DNA of 64,000 nucleotides from the NCBI RefSeq assembly GCF_030128825.1, contig NZ_CP119127.1, positions 992,001 to 1,056,000 of the forward strand, given 5' to 3'. The translations under genes and the position numbers were made by a program. Below, piece after piece: positions 16,818 through 25,143 of this stretch (position 1 is its first letter; every line of letters begins with the position of its first letter). A model generated the notes under the pieces. It saw nothing but the letters and a program-made list of their open reading frames with translations, searched no databases and was not told the DNA's origin. The stretch comes from Sphingobium sp. WTD-1 (GTDB taxonomy: Bacteria > Pseudomonadota > Alphaproteobacteria > Sphingomonadales > Sphingomonadaceae).

Positions 16818-18020
16818 TCAGGCAAAAGGCTGGTCGATCGCGACCGAGGGCGGGGTGAACCAGGCCGCTCCGGTCTCGGTCACGTAAAAATGATCCTCCA
16901 GCCGCACGCCGAAGCGATCCGGCACGACGATCATCGGCTCGTTGGAGAAGCACATACCCGGCTCCAGCGGGGTCATGTCGCCGCGCACCAGATAGGGCGC
17001 CTCATGGATCGACAGGCCGATGCCATGGCCGGTGCGATGGGGCAGGCCCGGCAGGCGATAGTCGGGGCCAAGGCCCGCCGCCTCCAGCACGCGCCGCGCC
17101 GCCGCATCGATCGCGCCACAGGCGACGCCGGGCTTGACCGCATCGAACGCGGCCTGCTGCGCCGCCTTCTCCAAGGCCCAGATGCGCCGCTGCTCGGCAT
17201 CGGCCTCGCCATAGACATAGGATCGGGTGATGTCGCTATGATAGCCGCCGATGGTGCAGCCGGTATCGATCAGCACCATCTCGCCCTCGGCCAGCACGCT
17301 CTCGCCCGGCAGGCCGTGGGGATAGGCGGTCGATCGGCCGAACTGGACGATGCAGAAGCTGCTGCCCGATGCGCCGAGCGCCCGGTGCGCGGCCTCGATG
17401 AAGCGGCGCACCTCGGTCGCGGTGATGCCGGGGCGCAGGATGCGGGCGGCACGGCGATGCACCTCCAGCGTCATCGACTTGGCCTGCTGCATCAGCGCCA
17501 GTTCGGCGGCCGACTTGCGGCTGCGGCAACCGTCGATCACGGCCGAGGCGGCAACCAGTGTCACGTCCGGCGCGGCGGCGCGAATGCGCTCGACGAACAG
17601 GAAGGCCATGGCCGGGTCGATCCCCAGCCGGGCGACGCCCAGCGTCCGGAGCGCATCGGCGACGAGCGCCGACGGGCTTTCATCCTCTTCCCATAGGCGC
17701 AGGTCGCTGGCGTCGATCTTGAGGTCGGCTTCCAGTGATCCGCGCTCGAAGCGCGGGCAGGTCAGGATCGGCTCGCCGGTGAGGGGCAGCAGCATCGCCA
17801 CCAGGCGCTCGCTCGCGCCCCAGGGCACGCCAGCAAAATAGGCGAGGCTGGTCCCGGCATCGATCAACAGCGCGTCGAGCCCTTCCTGCGCCATCAGGGT
17901 GCGGGCCCTGGCAATGCGCGCCTGATATTCGGACGCCGTGATAGCCGGCGCACGATCGGACCAGGGGGCAAGCCCGGCCAGTTCGGTGGCGGTGTCGGAA
18001 CCGCCGATCTGCTGTGTCAT
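16818..18020 (-). CDS. M24-family Xaa-Pro peptidase (400 aa)
   Basis: Creatinase/aminopeptidase-P fold. The N-terminal creatinase-like domain covers about 1-160. The C-terminal pita-bread domain has all metal ligands in order: Asp in VLIDTG, Asp in HSDITRSY, His in TGHGIGLSIHEAP, Glu in FSNEPMI and Glu in VRLEDHF. No signal peptide, so it acts in the cytoplasm. It should cleave Xaa-Pro or Xaa-Hyp dipeptides (prolidase) or the N-terminal bond before proline. The gene is 3 bp downstream of the D-amino-acid dehydrogenase gene on the same strand, giving an operon that frees the imino acid and then oxidises its D-form. It completes the route from POT-imported peptide to free hydroxyproline. Confidence 0.9.
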   Translation of the reverse strand: MTQQIGGSDTATELAGLAPWSDRAPAITASEYQARIARARTLMAQEGLDALLIDAGTSLAYFAGVPWGASERLVAMLLPLTGEPILTCPRFERGSLEADLKIDASDLRLWEEDESPSALVADALRTLGVARLGIDPAMAFLFVERIRAAAPDVTLVAASAVIDGCRSRKSAAELALMQQAKSMTLEVHRRAARILRPGITATEVRRFIEAAHRALGASGSSFCIVQFGRSTAYPHGLPGESVLAEGEMVLIDTGCTIGGYHSDITRSYVYGEADAEQRRIWALEKAAQQAAFDAVKPGVACGAIDAAARRVLEAAGLGPDYRLPGLPHRTGHGIGLSIHEAPYLVRGDMTPLEPGMCFSNEPMIVVPDRFGVRLEDHFYVTETGAAWFTPPSVAIDQPFA

Positions 18021-18023
18021 ACT

Positions 18024-19289
18024 CTATCCTTCAAAGCGGCGGAGCGAAAAGGGCGTGGCATCGACCGGCGGCGGTGTGCCGGTGGCCAGCGCGGCGATGA
18101 TTTCCCCGGTCAGCGGTCCCAATGTCAGCCCCAGATGCTGGTGGCCGAACGCATAGAGCAGGTTGTCCGCCCGGTCACTCCGGCCGATCGCCGGCAGATA
18201 ATCGGGCAGGGTCGGGCGCGCGCCGATCCAGGGCCTGGCATCCGCCTCGAACGGCAGGCCCAGCGCGGCGGCATGGGCGCGCAGCCTTTGCCATTTGCGC
18301 GGGTCCGGCGGGGCGGAAAGGCTGGAAAATTCGACGAAGCTCGCCGCGCGCAGGCTGCTTTCGAACCGGGTGACGATCATCGATCGATCCTCGAACACCA
18401 CCGGCGGCATGTCCATCGGCCAGCCTTCGGGCGCGGTCGGCGTCTGCAGATGATAGCCGCGTTCGGCGATGATCGGCACCTTGTGGCCCAGCGGGCGCAG
18501 CAGTGCGTCCGATGCAGCGCCGGTCGCGACGATCATATGGTCCGCGTCCAGCGTCCGGCCGTCGGCCAGTTGCACCTGCGCCTTTCCATCACGCGTGGGA
18601 AGGGCGGTGACATCTGCCTTTTCGATCCGCCCGCCTGCCGCCAGCAGCGCATCCCTCAGATCCTGTGCCAGCCGAGACGGGTCGGCGATGCGGCCGCTGC
18701 CCTCACAGCGAATCGCGCCGATGATCGGATGGGGGAACAGGGCTTCGAGCAGGGCCATCTCGCGCGCCGTCGCGTCGCGGAAGCGCGCCGTGCCGCAATC
18801 GGCCGCCATCCAGGCGCGGCGTCCGGCCAATGCACTAGCCTCGCTTTCCCAGGCGATGAAATGCCCGTCCTCGATCAGGCGGCTCGGCCCCGCGCACAGC
18901 CCATCGATCCGGCGCCAGGCCGGCATCGCCTCGCCCAGCAGCGCCTTTAACGCGGCGCGTCCGGCCGCAAAGCGCGACGGGCGCGCGGCACTCAACAGGC
19001 GTAGTGAGAACGGCAGCCAGCGGCCGATATCACGCCAGGGCAGGCCGAGCGCGCCGCCGCGCCAGAACAGGCGCCGGGGAAAGCTGCGGACCGTTGCCAT
19101 CGACGCGAGCGGATCGATCTGCTCCACCGCGACATGGCCGGCATTGCCCCAGGACGCGCCGCGCAGCGGGTTTTCCCGTTCGATCAGCAACGTTGAAATT
19201 CCCTGTTCCTGCAATCGGATAGCGCAGGATGTTCCGACGATACCGCCGCCGATGATGATCGCGTTTTGGGTCAATTGATTTCTTTTCAC
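18024..19289 (-). CDS. FAD-dependent D-amino-acid (D-hydroxyproline) dehydrogenase, DadA/DAO type (421 aa)
   Basis: N-terminal dinucleotide-binding motif AIIIGGGIVGTSCAIRL with the acidic end LLIER (residues about 10-38), a central substrate cap, and the C-terminal RPTLPDYLPAIGRS and FGHQHLGLTLGPLTGEIIA segments typical of DadA and hydroxyproline dehydrogenases. Family reaction: oxidation of a D-amino acid (here probably cis-4-hydroxy-D-proline) to the imine, passing electrons to the membrane quinone pool. It is divergent from the deaminase/epimerase genes with operator site 5 between them, and followed at 3 bp by the M24 peptidase. The neighbours fix the likely substrate; D-Ala or D-Pro activity cannot be excluded. 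Confidence 0.88.
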   Translation of the reverse strand: MKRNQLTQNAIIIGGGIVGTSCAIRLQEQGISTLLIERENPLRGASWGNAGHVAVEQIDPLASMATVRSFPRRLFWRGGALGLPWRDIGRWLPFSLRLLSAARPSRFAAGRAALKALLGEAMPAWRRIDGLCAGPSRLIEDGHFIAWESEASALAGRRAWMAADCGTARFRDATAREMALLEALFPHPIIGAIRCEGSGRIADPSRLAQDLRDALLAAGGRIEKADVTALPTRDGKAQVQLADGRTLDADHMIVATGAASDALLRPLGHKVPIIAERGYHLQTPTAPEGWPMDMPPVVFEDRSMIVTRFESSLRAASFVEFSSLSAPPDPRKWQRLRAHAAALGLPFEADARPWIGARPTLPDYLPAIGRSDRADNLLYAFGHQHLGLTLGPLTGEIIAALATGTPPPVDATPFSLRRFEG

Positions 19290-19305
19290 TTGGCGTTGAC
19301 GATTA

Positions 19306-19320
19306 GATACCGTATACGAT
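19306..19320. promoter_or_regulatory. Putative GntR/FCD operator, site 5
   Basis: GATACCGTATACGAT, with the shared core at 19312-19320. It sits in the 54-bp divergent gap between the D-hydroxyproline dehydrogenase (start 19289, minus) and the DapA-like deaminase (start 19344, plus). Confidence 0.7.
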
Positions 19321-19343
19321 CTTCAGTTTCAACGGAGGCTTAT

Positions 19344-20258
19344 GTGAATTCCTCAAAATTGACGTGGCGTGGTGTCTACCCTGCCGCCACCACCCAGTTC
19401 ACCCCCGATCTGGACGTTGATATTGCCGCAACCCAGGCTGTCCTGGATGCGCTGGTAAAGGATGGCGTCGACGGCCTCATCATCGCCGGCACCTGCGGTG
19501 AGAACAACTCGCTGGAACCCGAAGAAAAACGTGCTGTCGTCAAGGCGGCGGTCGAGGTCGTGGACGGCCGCGTGCCAATCCTGGTCGGCGTGTCCGAATT
19601 CACCACGCGCCGCGCCGTCGCCTTCGCGCAGGACGCCGAAAAGCTGGGCGTCGACGGGCTGATGCTGCTGCCCGCCATGGTCTATGTGCCGACCGTGGGC
19701 GAGCTTTGCACCCATTTCGAGACAGTTGCCAAGGCGACGTCGCTGCCGATCATGCTCTACAATAATCCGCCGGCCTATCGGGTGAATATCGGCATCGACG
19801 CGCTCACCCGCCTCGCCGACACGCCCAACATCGTTGCTGTCAAGGAAAGCGCGCCCGATCCGCGTCGCTTCACCGACCTGATCAACGCCTTTGGCGACCG
19901 CTATATCCTGATGGCGGGCCTGGACGATGTTGCGTTCGAAGGCCTGTTGCTCGGCGCGCATGGCTGGATTTCCGGCCTGACCAGCGCCTTCCCGCGCGAA
20001 TCCGTGGCGCTGGTGGCGGCGATCAACCGGGGCGATCTGGAAGAGGCACTGCGCATCTATCGCTGGTTCATGCCGCTGCTGCATCTGGATGCCGATCATG
20101 ATCTGGTCCAGTCGATCAAGCTGGCCGAAAACATCATGGGACGCGGCACCGAGCATGTCCGCCTGCCGCGCATGCCGCTGGAAGGCCAGCGCCGCGCCGA
20201 CGTCATCCGCTGGGTCGAGCAGTGCGCTGCCACCCAGCCCAGCCTGACGGCGGTCTGA
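19344..20258 (+). CDS. lhpC: DapA-family 1-pyrroline-4-hydroxy-2-carboxylate deaminase (304 aa)
   Basis: Class I aldolase-like TIM barrel of the dihydrodipicolinate synthase family. I chose the GTG at 19344: ACGGAGG lies 6 bases upstream, and the ATG at 19342 is out of frame and meets a stop at once. Family residues: IAGTCGENNSL (phosphate/substrate loop, about 47-56), Tyr139 in MLYNNPP, and Lys167 in VAVKESAPDPR, the Schiff-base lysine. In hydroxyproline degradation the enzyme deaminates and dehydrates the 4-hydroxy imine to alpha-ketoglutarate semialdehyde. The stop overlaps the ATG of the epimerase gene. The assignment over a generic DapA or KDG aldolase rests on the epimerase and D-amino-acid dehydrogenase beside it. 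Confidence 0.85.
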   Translation: MNSSKLTWRGVYPAATTQFTPDLDVDIAATQAVLDALVKDGVDGLIIAGTCGENNSLEPEEKRAVVKAAVEVVDGRVPILVGVSEFTTRRAVAFAQDAEKLGVDGLMLLPAMVYVPTVGELCTHFETVAKATSLPIMLYNNPPAYRVNIGIDALTRLADTPNIVAVKESAPDPRRFTDLINAFGDRYILMAGLDDVAFEGLLLGAHGWISGLTSAFPRESVALVAAINRGDLEEALRIYRWFMPLLHLDADHDLVQSIKLAENIMGRGTEHVRLPRMPLEGQRRADVIRWVEQCAATQPSLTAV

Positions 20259-21265
20259 TGTCCGCGGTGCGCCACACCTTCTTCTGCATAGACGGCCATA
20301 CGGCGGGCAATCCCGTCCGTCTGGTCGCGGGCGGCGCGCCGCTGCTCAAGGGAAAGTCCATGGCGGAACGCCGCCTGGACTTTCTCGACCGCTTCGACTG
20401 GATCCGCACCAGTCTCTGCTTCGAACCGCGCGGCCATGACATGATGTCGGGCGGCTTCCTCTATCCGCCGACGCGCGACGATACCGACATCGGCATCCTC
20501 TTCATCGAGACTAGCGGATGCTTGCCGATGTGTGGCCATGGCACCATCGGCATGGTGACGTTCGGGCTGGAAAACGGCCTGATCCAGCCGGCGACGCCGG
20601 GCAAGCTGCGGGTCGAAGTGCCGGCCGGTGTCATCGACATCGACTATGCGACCGACGGCAAGCGCGTCACATCGGTCAAGATCCGCAACGTTCCCGCCTA
20701 TCTGGCGGCGGAGGGGATCGCAATCGAGGTGCCGGGCTTCGGCCCGCTCAGCGTCGATGTCTCCTATGGCGGCAATTATTATGCGATCGTCGAACCGCAG
20801 GGCGCCTATACCGGCCTCGACGATCTCGGCGCATCGCGCATCGTCGAACTCAGCCGCACGATCCGCGAACTGGTGCGCGAGAAATATCAGCCGGTTCATC
20901 CGCTCGAACCCAGCATCAAGGGGGTCAGCCATGTCCTGTGGGCCGACCAGCCCAAGGGCGAGGGGGCCGATGGCCGCAATGCCGTCTTCTATGGCGAGCG
21001 GGCGATCGACCGCAGCCCCTGCGGCACCGGCACGTCGGCGCGGCTGGCGCATCTGGCGGCCAAGGGGCGGCTAAAGGTCGGCGACCGGTTCGTGCATGAA
21101 AGCTATATCTGCAGCCGCTTCATCGGCCGGGTCGAAGCGGAGACGATGATCGGCGATCAGAAGGCGATCATCCCCTCGATCGAGGGATCGGCGATCGCCA
21201 CCGGCTTCAACACCATCTGGGTCGATCGCGAAGACCCGTTCTGGGCCGGTTTCACGGTCGTATGA
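20258..21265 (+). CDS. lhpA: 4-hydroxyproline 2-epimerase, proline-racemase family (335 aa)
   Basis: Cofactor-free epimerase that converts trans-4-hydroxy-L-proline to cis-4-hydroxy-D-proline. Both catalytic cysteines are present: Cys92 in PMCGHGTIGMV and Cys255 in DRSPCGTGTSARLA. The family's Cys/Cys pair marks epimerase/racemase activity, while Thr/Cys would mark a 3-hydroxyproline dehydratase. The N-terminal FFCIDGHTAGNPVRLV block is also typical. ATG 20258 overlaps the deaminase stop (TGATG), so the two are co-translated. The next step is the FAD dehydrogenase divergently encoded upstream. Proline racemase activity is possible, but the gene set argues for hydroxyproline. Confidence 0.9.
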   Translation: MSAVRHTFFCIDGHTAGNPVRLVAGGAPLLKGKSMAERRLDFLDRFDWIRTSLCFEPRGHDMMSGGFLYPPTRDDTDIGILFIETSGCLPMCGHGTIGMVTFGLENGLIQPATPGKLRVEVPAGVIDIDYATDGKRVTSVKIRNVPAYLAAEGIAIEVPGFGPLSVDVSYGGNYYAIVEPQGAYTGLDDLGASRIVELSRTIRELVREKYQPVHPLEPSIKGVSHVLWADQPKGEGADGRNAVFYGERAIDRSPCGTGTSARLAHLAAKGRLKVGDRFVHESYICSRFIGRVEAETMIGDQKAIIPSIEGSAIATGFNTIWVDREDPFWAGFTVV

Positions 21266-21302
21266 GGCAGCCAGTACGGAGCGAGTGGGCGCGATCGTCC
21301 AT

Positions 21303-21320
21303 CATATACGAAGTTGTATT
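21303..21320. promoter_or_regulatory. Degenerate operator, site 6 (autoregulation?)
   Basis: CATATACGAAGTTGTATT: ATATACGAA differs from the shared core GTATACGAT at two positions. It lies 31 bp before the GntR-family gene. A TATGTT hexamer at 21339 would place transcription start at or next to the ATG, giving a leaderless message. The site may set weak autoregulation. Confidence 0.45.
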
Positions 21321-21350
21321 CCGCCGTTCGCTCTGTGCTATGTTCACCGC

Positions 21351-22001
21351 ATGAGCCTAGTCATCCGAAACCTGTCCGACCAGCTGGTCGACCTTGTCCG
21401 CGAACGCATATTGTCCGGCCGGGTGCCGCCCGACGGGCCGATCCGCCAGGACGCGCTGGCGGCCGAACTGGGGATCAGCAAGATCCCGCTGCGCGAGGCG
21501 CTGGCCCGACTGGAACAGGAAGGACTGCTCAAGTCGCAGGCCAATCGCGGCTTCTTCGTGCGCAGCCTCAATCGGGTCGAGGCGGATGAAGTCTATGCGC
21601 TGCGGCTGAAGCTGGAGCCGGACGTCATGGCGCTGGCGGCGGAGCGGGCCGAGGTGGCGGACCATGACATCGCGATCAAGACGCTCGATACCCTCTATCA
21701 GGTCACCGACAAGCATGGCGATGGCGTGGGCGCGTTCAACCGCGCCTTCCATATGGCGCTGCTGCGGCCCAGCGCCCAGCCCTTGACGGTCAATATATTG
21801 GAACGGCTCCATATCCTGTCGGAACGCTATGTCCGCAAGCATCTGGAGCCATTGGGTCGCGACGACCGGGCGAATGACGAACATCGCCAGATGCTGGCCG
21901 CCTGGCTTGCCCGCGACGGCCAACTGATCCGCGAACTCACGGTCGCACATATCCGCAAAACCATGGACGATCTCATGGTTCAGCTCGACGCCGACGACTG
22001 A
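21351..22001 (+). CDS. GntR-family regulator, FCD subfamily (216 aa)
   Basis: N-terminal winged helix (about 5-70) with the GntR pattern LVRERILSGRVPPDGPIRQ, then AAELGISKIPLREALARLEQEG as helix-turn-helix. An FCD effector domain (about 75-205) follows, with RLKLEPDVMALAAE, FHMALLRPS and later His residues that would bind metal or ligand. FCD regulators usually bind 4-2-4-type palindromes with GTATAC or GT-N-AC cores and release DNA on binding the substrate acid. The repeated GTATACGAT sites in front of the catabolic genes are its obvious targets. It lies between the epimerase and the permease genes on the same strand. No good ribosome site is visible; see site 6 for a leaderless option. Confidence 0.88.
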   Translation: MSLVIRNLSDQLVDLVRERILSGRVPPDGPIRQDALAAELGISKIPLREALARLEQEGLLKSQANRGFFVRSLNRVEADEVYALRLKLEPDVMALAAERAEVADHDIAIKTLDTLYQVTDKHGDGVGAFNRAFHMALLRPSAQPLTVNILERLHILSERYVRKHLEPLGRDDRANDEHRQMLAAWLARDGQLIRELTVAHIRKTMDDLMVQLDADD

Positions 22002-22052
22002 GCCATTCCCGTGCAACCGGAACGTCCATAAGAACAGGGAAGGAAATTTCGG

Positions 22053-23498
22053 TTGAGCACTGGATTTTGGGGACCGATCAAGCCGATCGGCGCCGGTCAT
22101 CACGCGCAGCATCAGCAGTTGCGCAAGACATTGTCCTGGCCGCATCTGATCGCGCTGGGGGTCGGGGCGATCGTCGGCACCGGCATCTATACGCTGACCG
22201 GCGTGGGCGCTGATCGGGCGGGGCCGGCGGTGATCCTGGCCTTCGCCATTGCCGGCGCCGTGTGTGCCTGCGCGGCGCTGGCCTATGCCGAACTGGCCAC
22301 GCTGATCCCGACCGCGGGCAGCGCCTATACCTACACCTATTCGGTGCTGGGGGAGACGCTGGCCTGGGTCGTGGGGTGGAGCCTGATCCTCGAATATTCG
22401 CTGGCGTGCAGCACCGTGGCGGTTGGCTGGTCGGGCTATCTGGTCGGCTGGGTCCAGCAGGCGGGGATCAGCCTGCCGCCGATGCTGCTTGCCGGGCCGC
22501 ATGGCGGCGGCATCGTCAACCTGCCTGCCGTGCTGGTGGCACTGGCGATCGCAGGGATGCTGATCGCGGGCACGCGGGAAAGCGCGACGCTCAACATTGT
22601 CCTGGTCGTCATCAAGCTGACGGCGCTCGCCGCCTTCGTCGCGCTGGCGCTCCCCGCCTTCCAGTCCGACCATCTCCAGCCCTTCATGCCCTACGGCTTC
22701 GTCAGCCATGTGGAAGGTGGCATGACGCGCGGTGTGATGGCGGCGGCGGCGATCGTCTTCTTCGCCTTCTATGGCTTCGATGCGGTGGCGACCTCGGCCG
22801 AGGAAGCGCGCAATCCTGGCCGTGACCTCACCATCGGCATCATCGGATCAATGGCGGTCTGCACCCTCATCTACATGGCGGTCGCCGTCGCGGCGATCGG
22901 TGCGCTCGACTATCGGGCGCTGGCCGGTTCGTCCGAACCGCTGGCGCTGGTGCTGCGCACGTTGGAGCATCCGGTTGCCGCCTGGCTGGTGGCGGGCGCT
23001 GCGCTGGTCGCGCTGCCCTCGGTCATCCTGGTCATGATGTATGGCCAGAGCCGCATCTTCTTCGTCATGGCGCGCGACGGCCTGCTGCCGCGTTCACTCA
23101 GCAAAGTGTCGGAAAAGACCGGTTCGCCCGCCCGCATCACCGCGATCACCGGTGTCTTTGTAGCGGCCGTCGCCGGCTTCTTCCGCCTCGACGAGATCGC
23201 CGAACTGGCCAATGCCGGCACGCTGATCGCCTTCATCGCGGTCGCCGGCTGCATGATGGCGCTGCGCCGCAAGGCACCGGAAATGCAGCGCATCTTCCGT
23301 TGTCCGCAGCCCTATCTGGTCGGCGCGCTGGCGATCGTCGGCTGCCTCTATCTGCTGATCAGCCTGCCGGAAAAGACGCTGCTGCGTTTTGGCCTGTGGA
23401 ACCTCGTCGGTCTGGCGCTCTATTTCGCCTATAGCCGGGGTCGCAGCCTGCTGCGCACCACCGGCCATGCAGCAAGCGAGGAAGGACTGCCGGGTTAA
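22053..23498 (+). CDS. APC-family amino-acid permease (481 aa)
   Basis: Twelve or more hydrophobic segments with the amino-acid permease N-terminal signature LGVGAIVGTGIYTLTG (about 37-52), then AALAYAELATLIPTAGSAYTY (TM2-TM3) and FFAFYGFDAVATSAEEARNP (TM6 region). This most resembles the cationic/neutral amino-acid transporter (CAT/YfnA) branch. The start is a TTG at 22053 with AGGGAAGG upstream; no better ATG is available. By position after the regulator it should import free hydroxyproline, proline or another product of the regulon, complementing the POT peptide importer. Substrate is inferred. Confidence 0.88.
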   Translation: MSTGFWGPIKPIGAGHHAQHQQLRKTLSWPHLIALGVGAIVGTGIYTLTGVGADRAGPAVILAFAIAGAVCACAALAYAELATLIPTAGSAYTYTYSVLGETLAWVVGWSLILEYSLACSTVAVGWSGYLVGWVQQAGISLPPMLLAGPHGGGIVNLPAVLVALAIAGMLIAGTRESATLNIVLVVIKLTALAAFVALALPAFQSDHLQPFMPYGFVSHVEGGMTRGVMAAAAIVFFAFYGFDAVATSAEEARNPGRDLTIGIIGSMAVCTLIYMAVAVAAIGALDYRALAGSSEPLALVLRTLEHPVAAWLVAGAALVALPSVILVMMYGQSRIFFVMARDGLLPRSLSKVSEKTGSPARITAITGVFVAAVAGFFRLDEIAELANAGTLIAFIAVAGCMMALRRKAPEMQRIFRCPQPYLVGALAIVGCLYLLISLPEKTLLRFGLWNLVGLALYFAYSRGRSLLRTTGHAASEEGLPG

Positions 23499-23512
23499 GG
23501 CGGACCAATAAG

Positions 23513-23538
23513 GGACCGGCTCGGAATCGGGCCGGTCC
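23513..23538. terminator. Hairpin between permease and P450 genes
   Basis: GGACCGGC / GCCGGTCC stem with a 10-base loop, between the convergent stops of the permease (23498) and the P450 (23561). No T-run; it ends the putative hydroxyproline regulon. Confidence 0.55.
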
Positions 23539-23560
23539 ACCAATATCGGGTGGCAGCTAT

Positions 23561-24781
23561 CTACCAGACCAAGGGCAATGTTTTCGGGCCGACCACGCCG
23601 CCTGGCCAATAGCTGATCGCAGCATCGGGCTGGACCGAAAAATCGGGTATGCGACGCAGCCATTCCTGCAACGCCACCTTGACTTCCAGCCGCGCGAGAT
23701 GCGCACCGATGCAGCTATGCACGCCGCCGGCAAAGGCCAGGATCGGCTTGCGTGGACGGTTGAAGTCCACGCGCATCGGATCGGGAAAGATGTCCGGGTC
23801 GTAATTGCAGGCGGGCAGGATGCTGTTGAATTTGTCCCCCTTCTTCATCTGCACTCCGCGCATCTCCAGATCCTGGGTCAGGGTCCGGCCGGAGAAGGTG
23901 ACGGAAAAGACCCGCAGCAATTCTTCTACCTGGGCATTGATCTGGTCGGGATGGGCGATGATCTCGCGGCGCCGATCGGGATTTTGCGCCAGCCACAGCC
24001 AGATATTGTTGAGCGTCGCGAACACCGTGTCGAGCCCGGCGATGAACAGGAAGAAGGTGAAGCCGAAAATCTCCCGCTCGGTCAGCGGTTCGCCGTCAGG
24101 GCGGGCCTGGATGATCGTGCTGATGACGCCCTCGTCAGGCTTGGCCGTCTTCTCGACGATCACCTGCGCCAGATAGGCCTCGATCCCCCGCATGGCGAGG
24201 CCGGCGGTCATGCGATCCTGCGAATGGAGCAGGTCGACCGCCCAGCCGACGAAGGTATCGCGCATCTCCTGCGGCAGGCCCATCAGGTCGAGGAAGATCG
24301 ACACCGGCAGCGGCCGACCGAAGGCGGTGGTGAATTCCACTTCGCCCGCATCGATGAAGCTGTCGATCAGGTCGTTGGTAAGACGGCGCATGTAGGATTC
24401 GAGCCGCAGCACGCTTTGCGGCGAAAAGGTCGAATCGAGGATCGCGCGATATTTGCGATGATGCGGCGGATCGATCTCCAGCGGGATGAAATGGAAATAA
24501 TTATTGGGATCGCGCGGGAAGGGCGTGGCCCCGGCGGTGGTGAAATATTCCGGATGGCGCAGCGCGAAGAAGGCATCCTCGTGCTTGATCGTACACCAGC
24601 TGTTCCCGATCAGCGGATTGACGCTGTAGAAGATCGGCGGATGCGTCTCGTGCAGCTTGGCCATGAAGGCATGGGGCGCGGCGAGAAATTCGGGACCGGT
24701 GGTGAGGCCGATCTCGCGCACCAGTTCGGGCGGGACATGGGCCGGAATGTCCATGACTGGCGTCGCTTGGGTGGTTGCCAT
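23561..24781 (-). CDS. Cytochrome P450, CYP101-like (406 aa)
   Basis: Soluble bacterial P450. Seen: FIPLEIDPPHHRKYR (heme-propionate/C-helix region, about 98-112), LFIAGLDTVFATLN with Asp251/Thr252 for oxygen activation, EELLRVFS (ExxR, about 287), FAGGVHSCIGAHLAR with heme-ligand Cys357, and the C-terminus TLPLVW. The numbering of Asp251, Thr252 and Cys357 coincides with P450cam, and the C-terminal third resembles CYP101/CYP111 enzymes that hydroxylate monoterpenoids or similar rings. In the heme loop the usual F-G is F-A. I chose ATG 24781 because AGGAG lies upstream; an ATG 5 codons earlier overlaps that site. It pairs with the ferredoxin 11 bp upstream. Substrate unknown. Confidence 0.92.
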   Translation of the reverse strand: MATTQATPVMDIPAHVPPELVREIGLTTGPEFLAAPHAFMAKLHETHPPIFYSVNPLIGNSWCTIKHEDAFFALRHPEYFTTAGATPFPRDPNNYFHFIPLEIDPPHHRKYRAILDSTFSPQSVLRLESYMRRLTNDLIDSFIDAGEVEFTTAFGRPLPVSIFLDLMGLPQEMRDTFVGWAVDLLHSQDRMTAGLAMRGIEAYLAQVIVEKTAKPDEGVISTIIQARPDGEPLTEREIFGFTFFLFIAGLDTVFATLNNIWLWLAQNPDRRREIIAHPDQINAQVEELLRVFSVTFSGRTLTQDLEMRGVQMKKGDKFNSILPACNYDPDIFPDPMRVDFNRPRKPILAFAGGVHSCIGAHLARLEVKVALQEWLRRIPDFSVQPDAAISYWPGGVVGPKTLPLVW

Positions 24782-24792
24782 GATCGGGCTCC

Positions 24793-25116
24793 TCAATATT
24801 GCGCGGCGGGCAGGTGGACGACCAACCCGTCGATCGCATCGCTGGCGATGATCTGACAGCTCAGGCGACTGCTCGGGCGGCGTTCGCTGGCGGTGCAGTC
24901 GAGCATATCCTGCTCAGTCTGCGCGGGCGCAGGCAGCCGATCGGCCCAGCCGTCATCGACATAGCAATGGCAGGTCGCGCAGGCGAGGCCGCCGCCGCAT
25001 TCGCCGACCATGCCCTCCAGCCCCTCGTTGAGCGCCGCGCGCATCAGATTCTCGCCCGTCGGCACATCGATCCGATGTTCCGCACCGCTGGCCTCGACAA
25101 AGAGGACCGTCGCCAT
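24793..25116 (-). CDS. [2Fe-2S] ferredoxin, adrenodoxin/putidaredoxin type (107 aa)
   Basis: Small electron carrier. The cluster ligands are seen as CGGGLACATC (C-x5-C-x2-C, about 40-49) and a fourth Cys in LSCQI near residue 86, the vertebrate-type pattern. N-terminal TVLFVEASG and the VPTGENLMRAAL helix match the family. It is directly upstream of the P450 in the same operon and is its natural electron donor. No ferredoxin reductase gene lies nearby, so the reductase must be encoded elsewhere. An upstream palindrome suggests control by the divergent TetR regulator. Confidence 0.93.
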   Translation of the reverse strand: MATVLFVEASGAEHRIDVPTGENLMRAALNEGLEGMVGECGGGLACATCHCYVDDGWADRLPAPAQTEQDMLDCTASERRPSSRLSCQIIASDAIDGLVVHLPAAQY

Positions 25117-25143
25117 CTTACTCTCCCATATCTCTTTCGTGAT

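Noticed and set aside
20258..21265. Trans-3-hydroxyproline dehydratase as an alternative for the proline-racemase-family gene
   Set aside because: The first catalytic position is Cys92, not Thr, so epimerase/racemase chemistry is expected.
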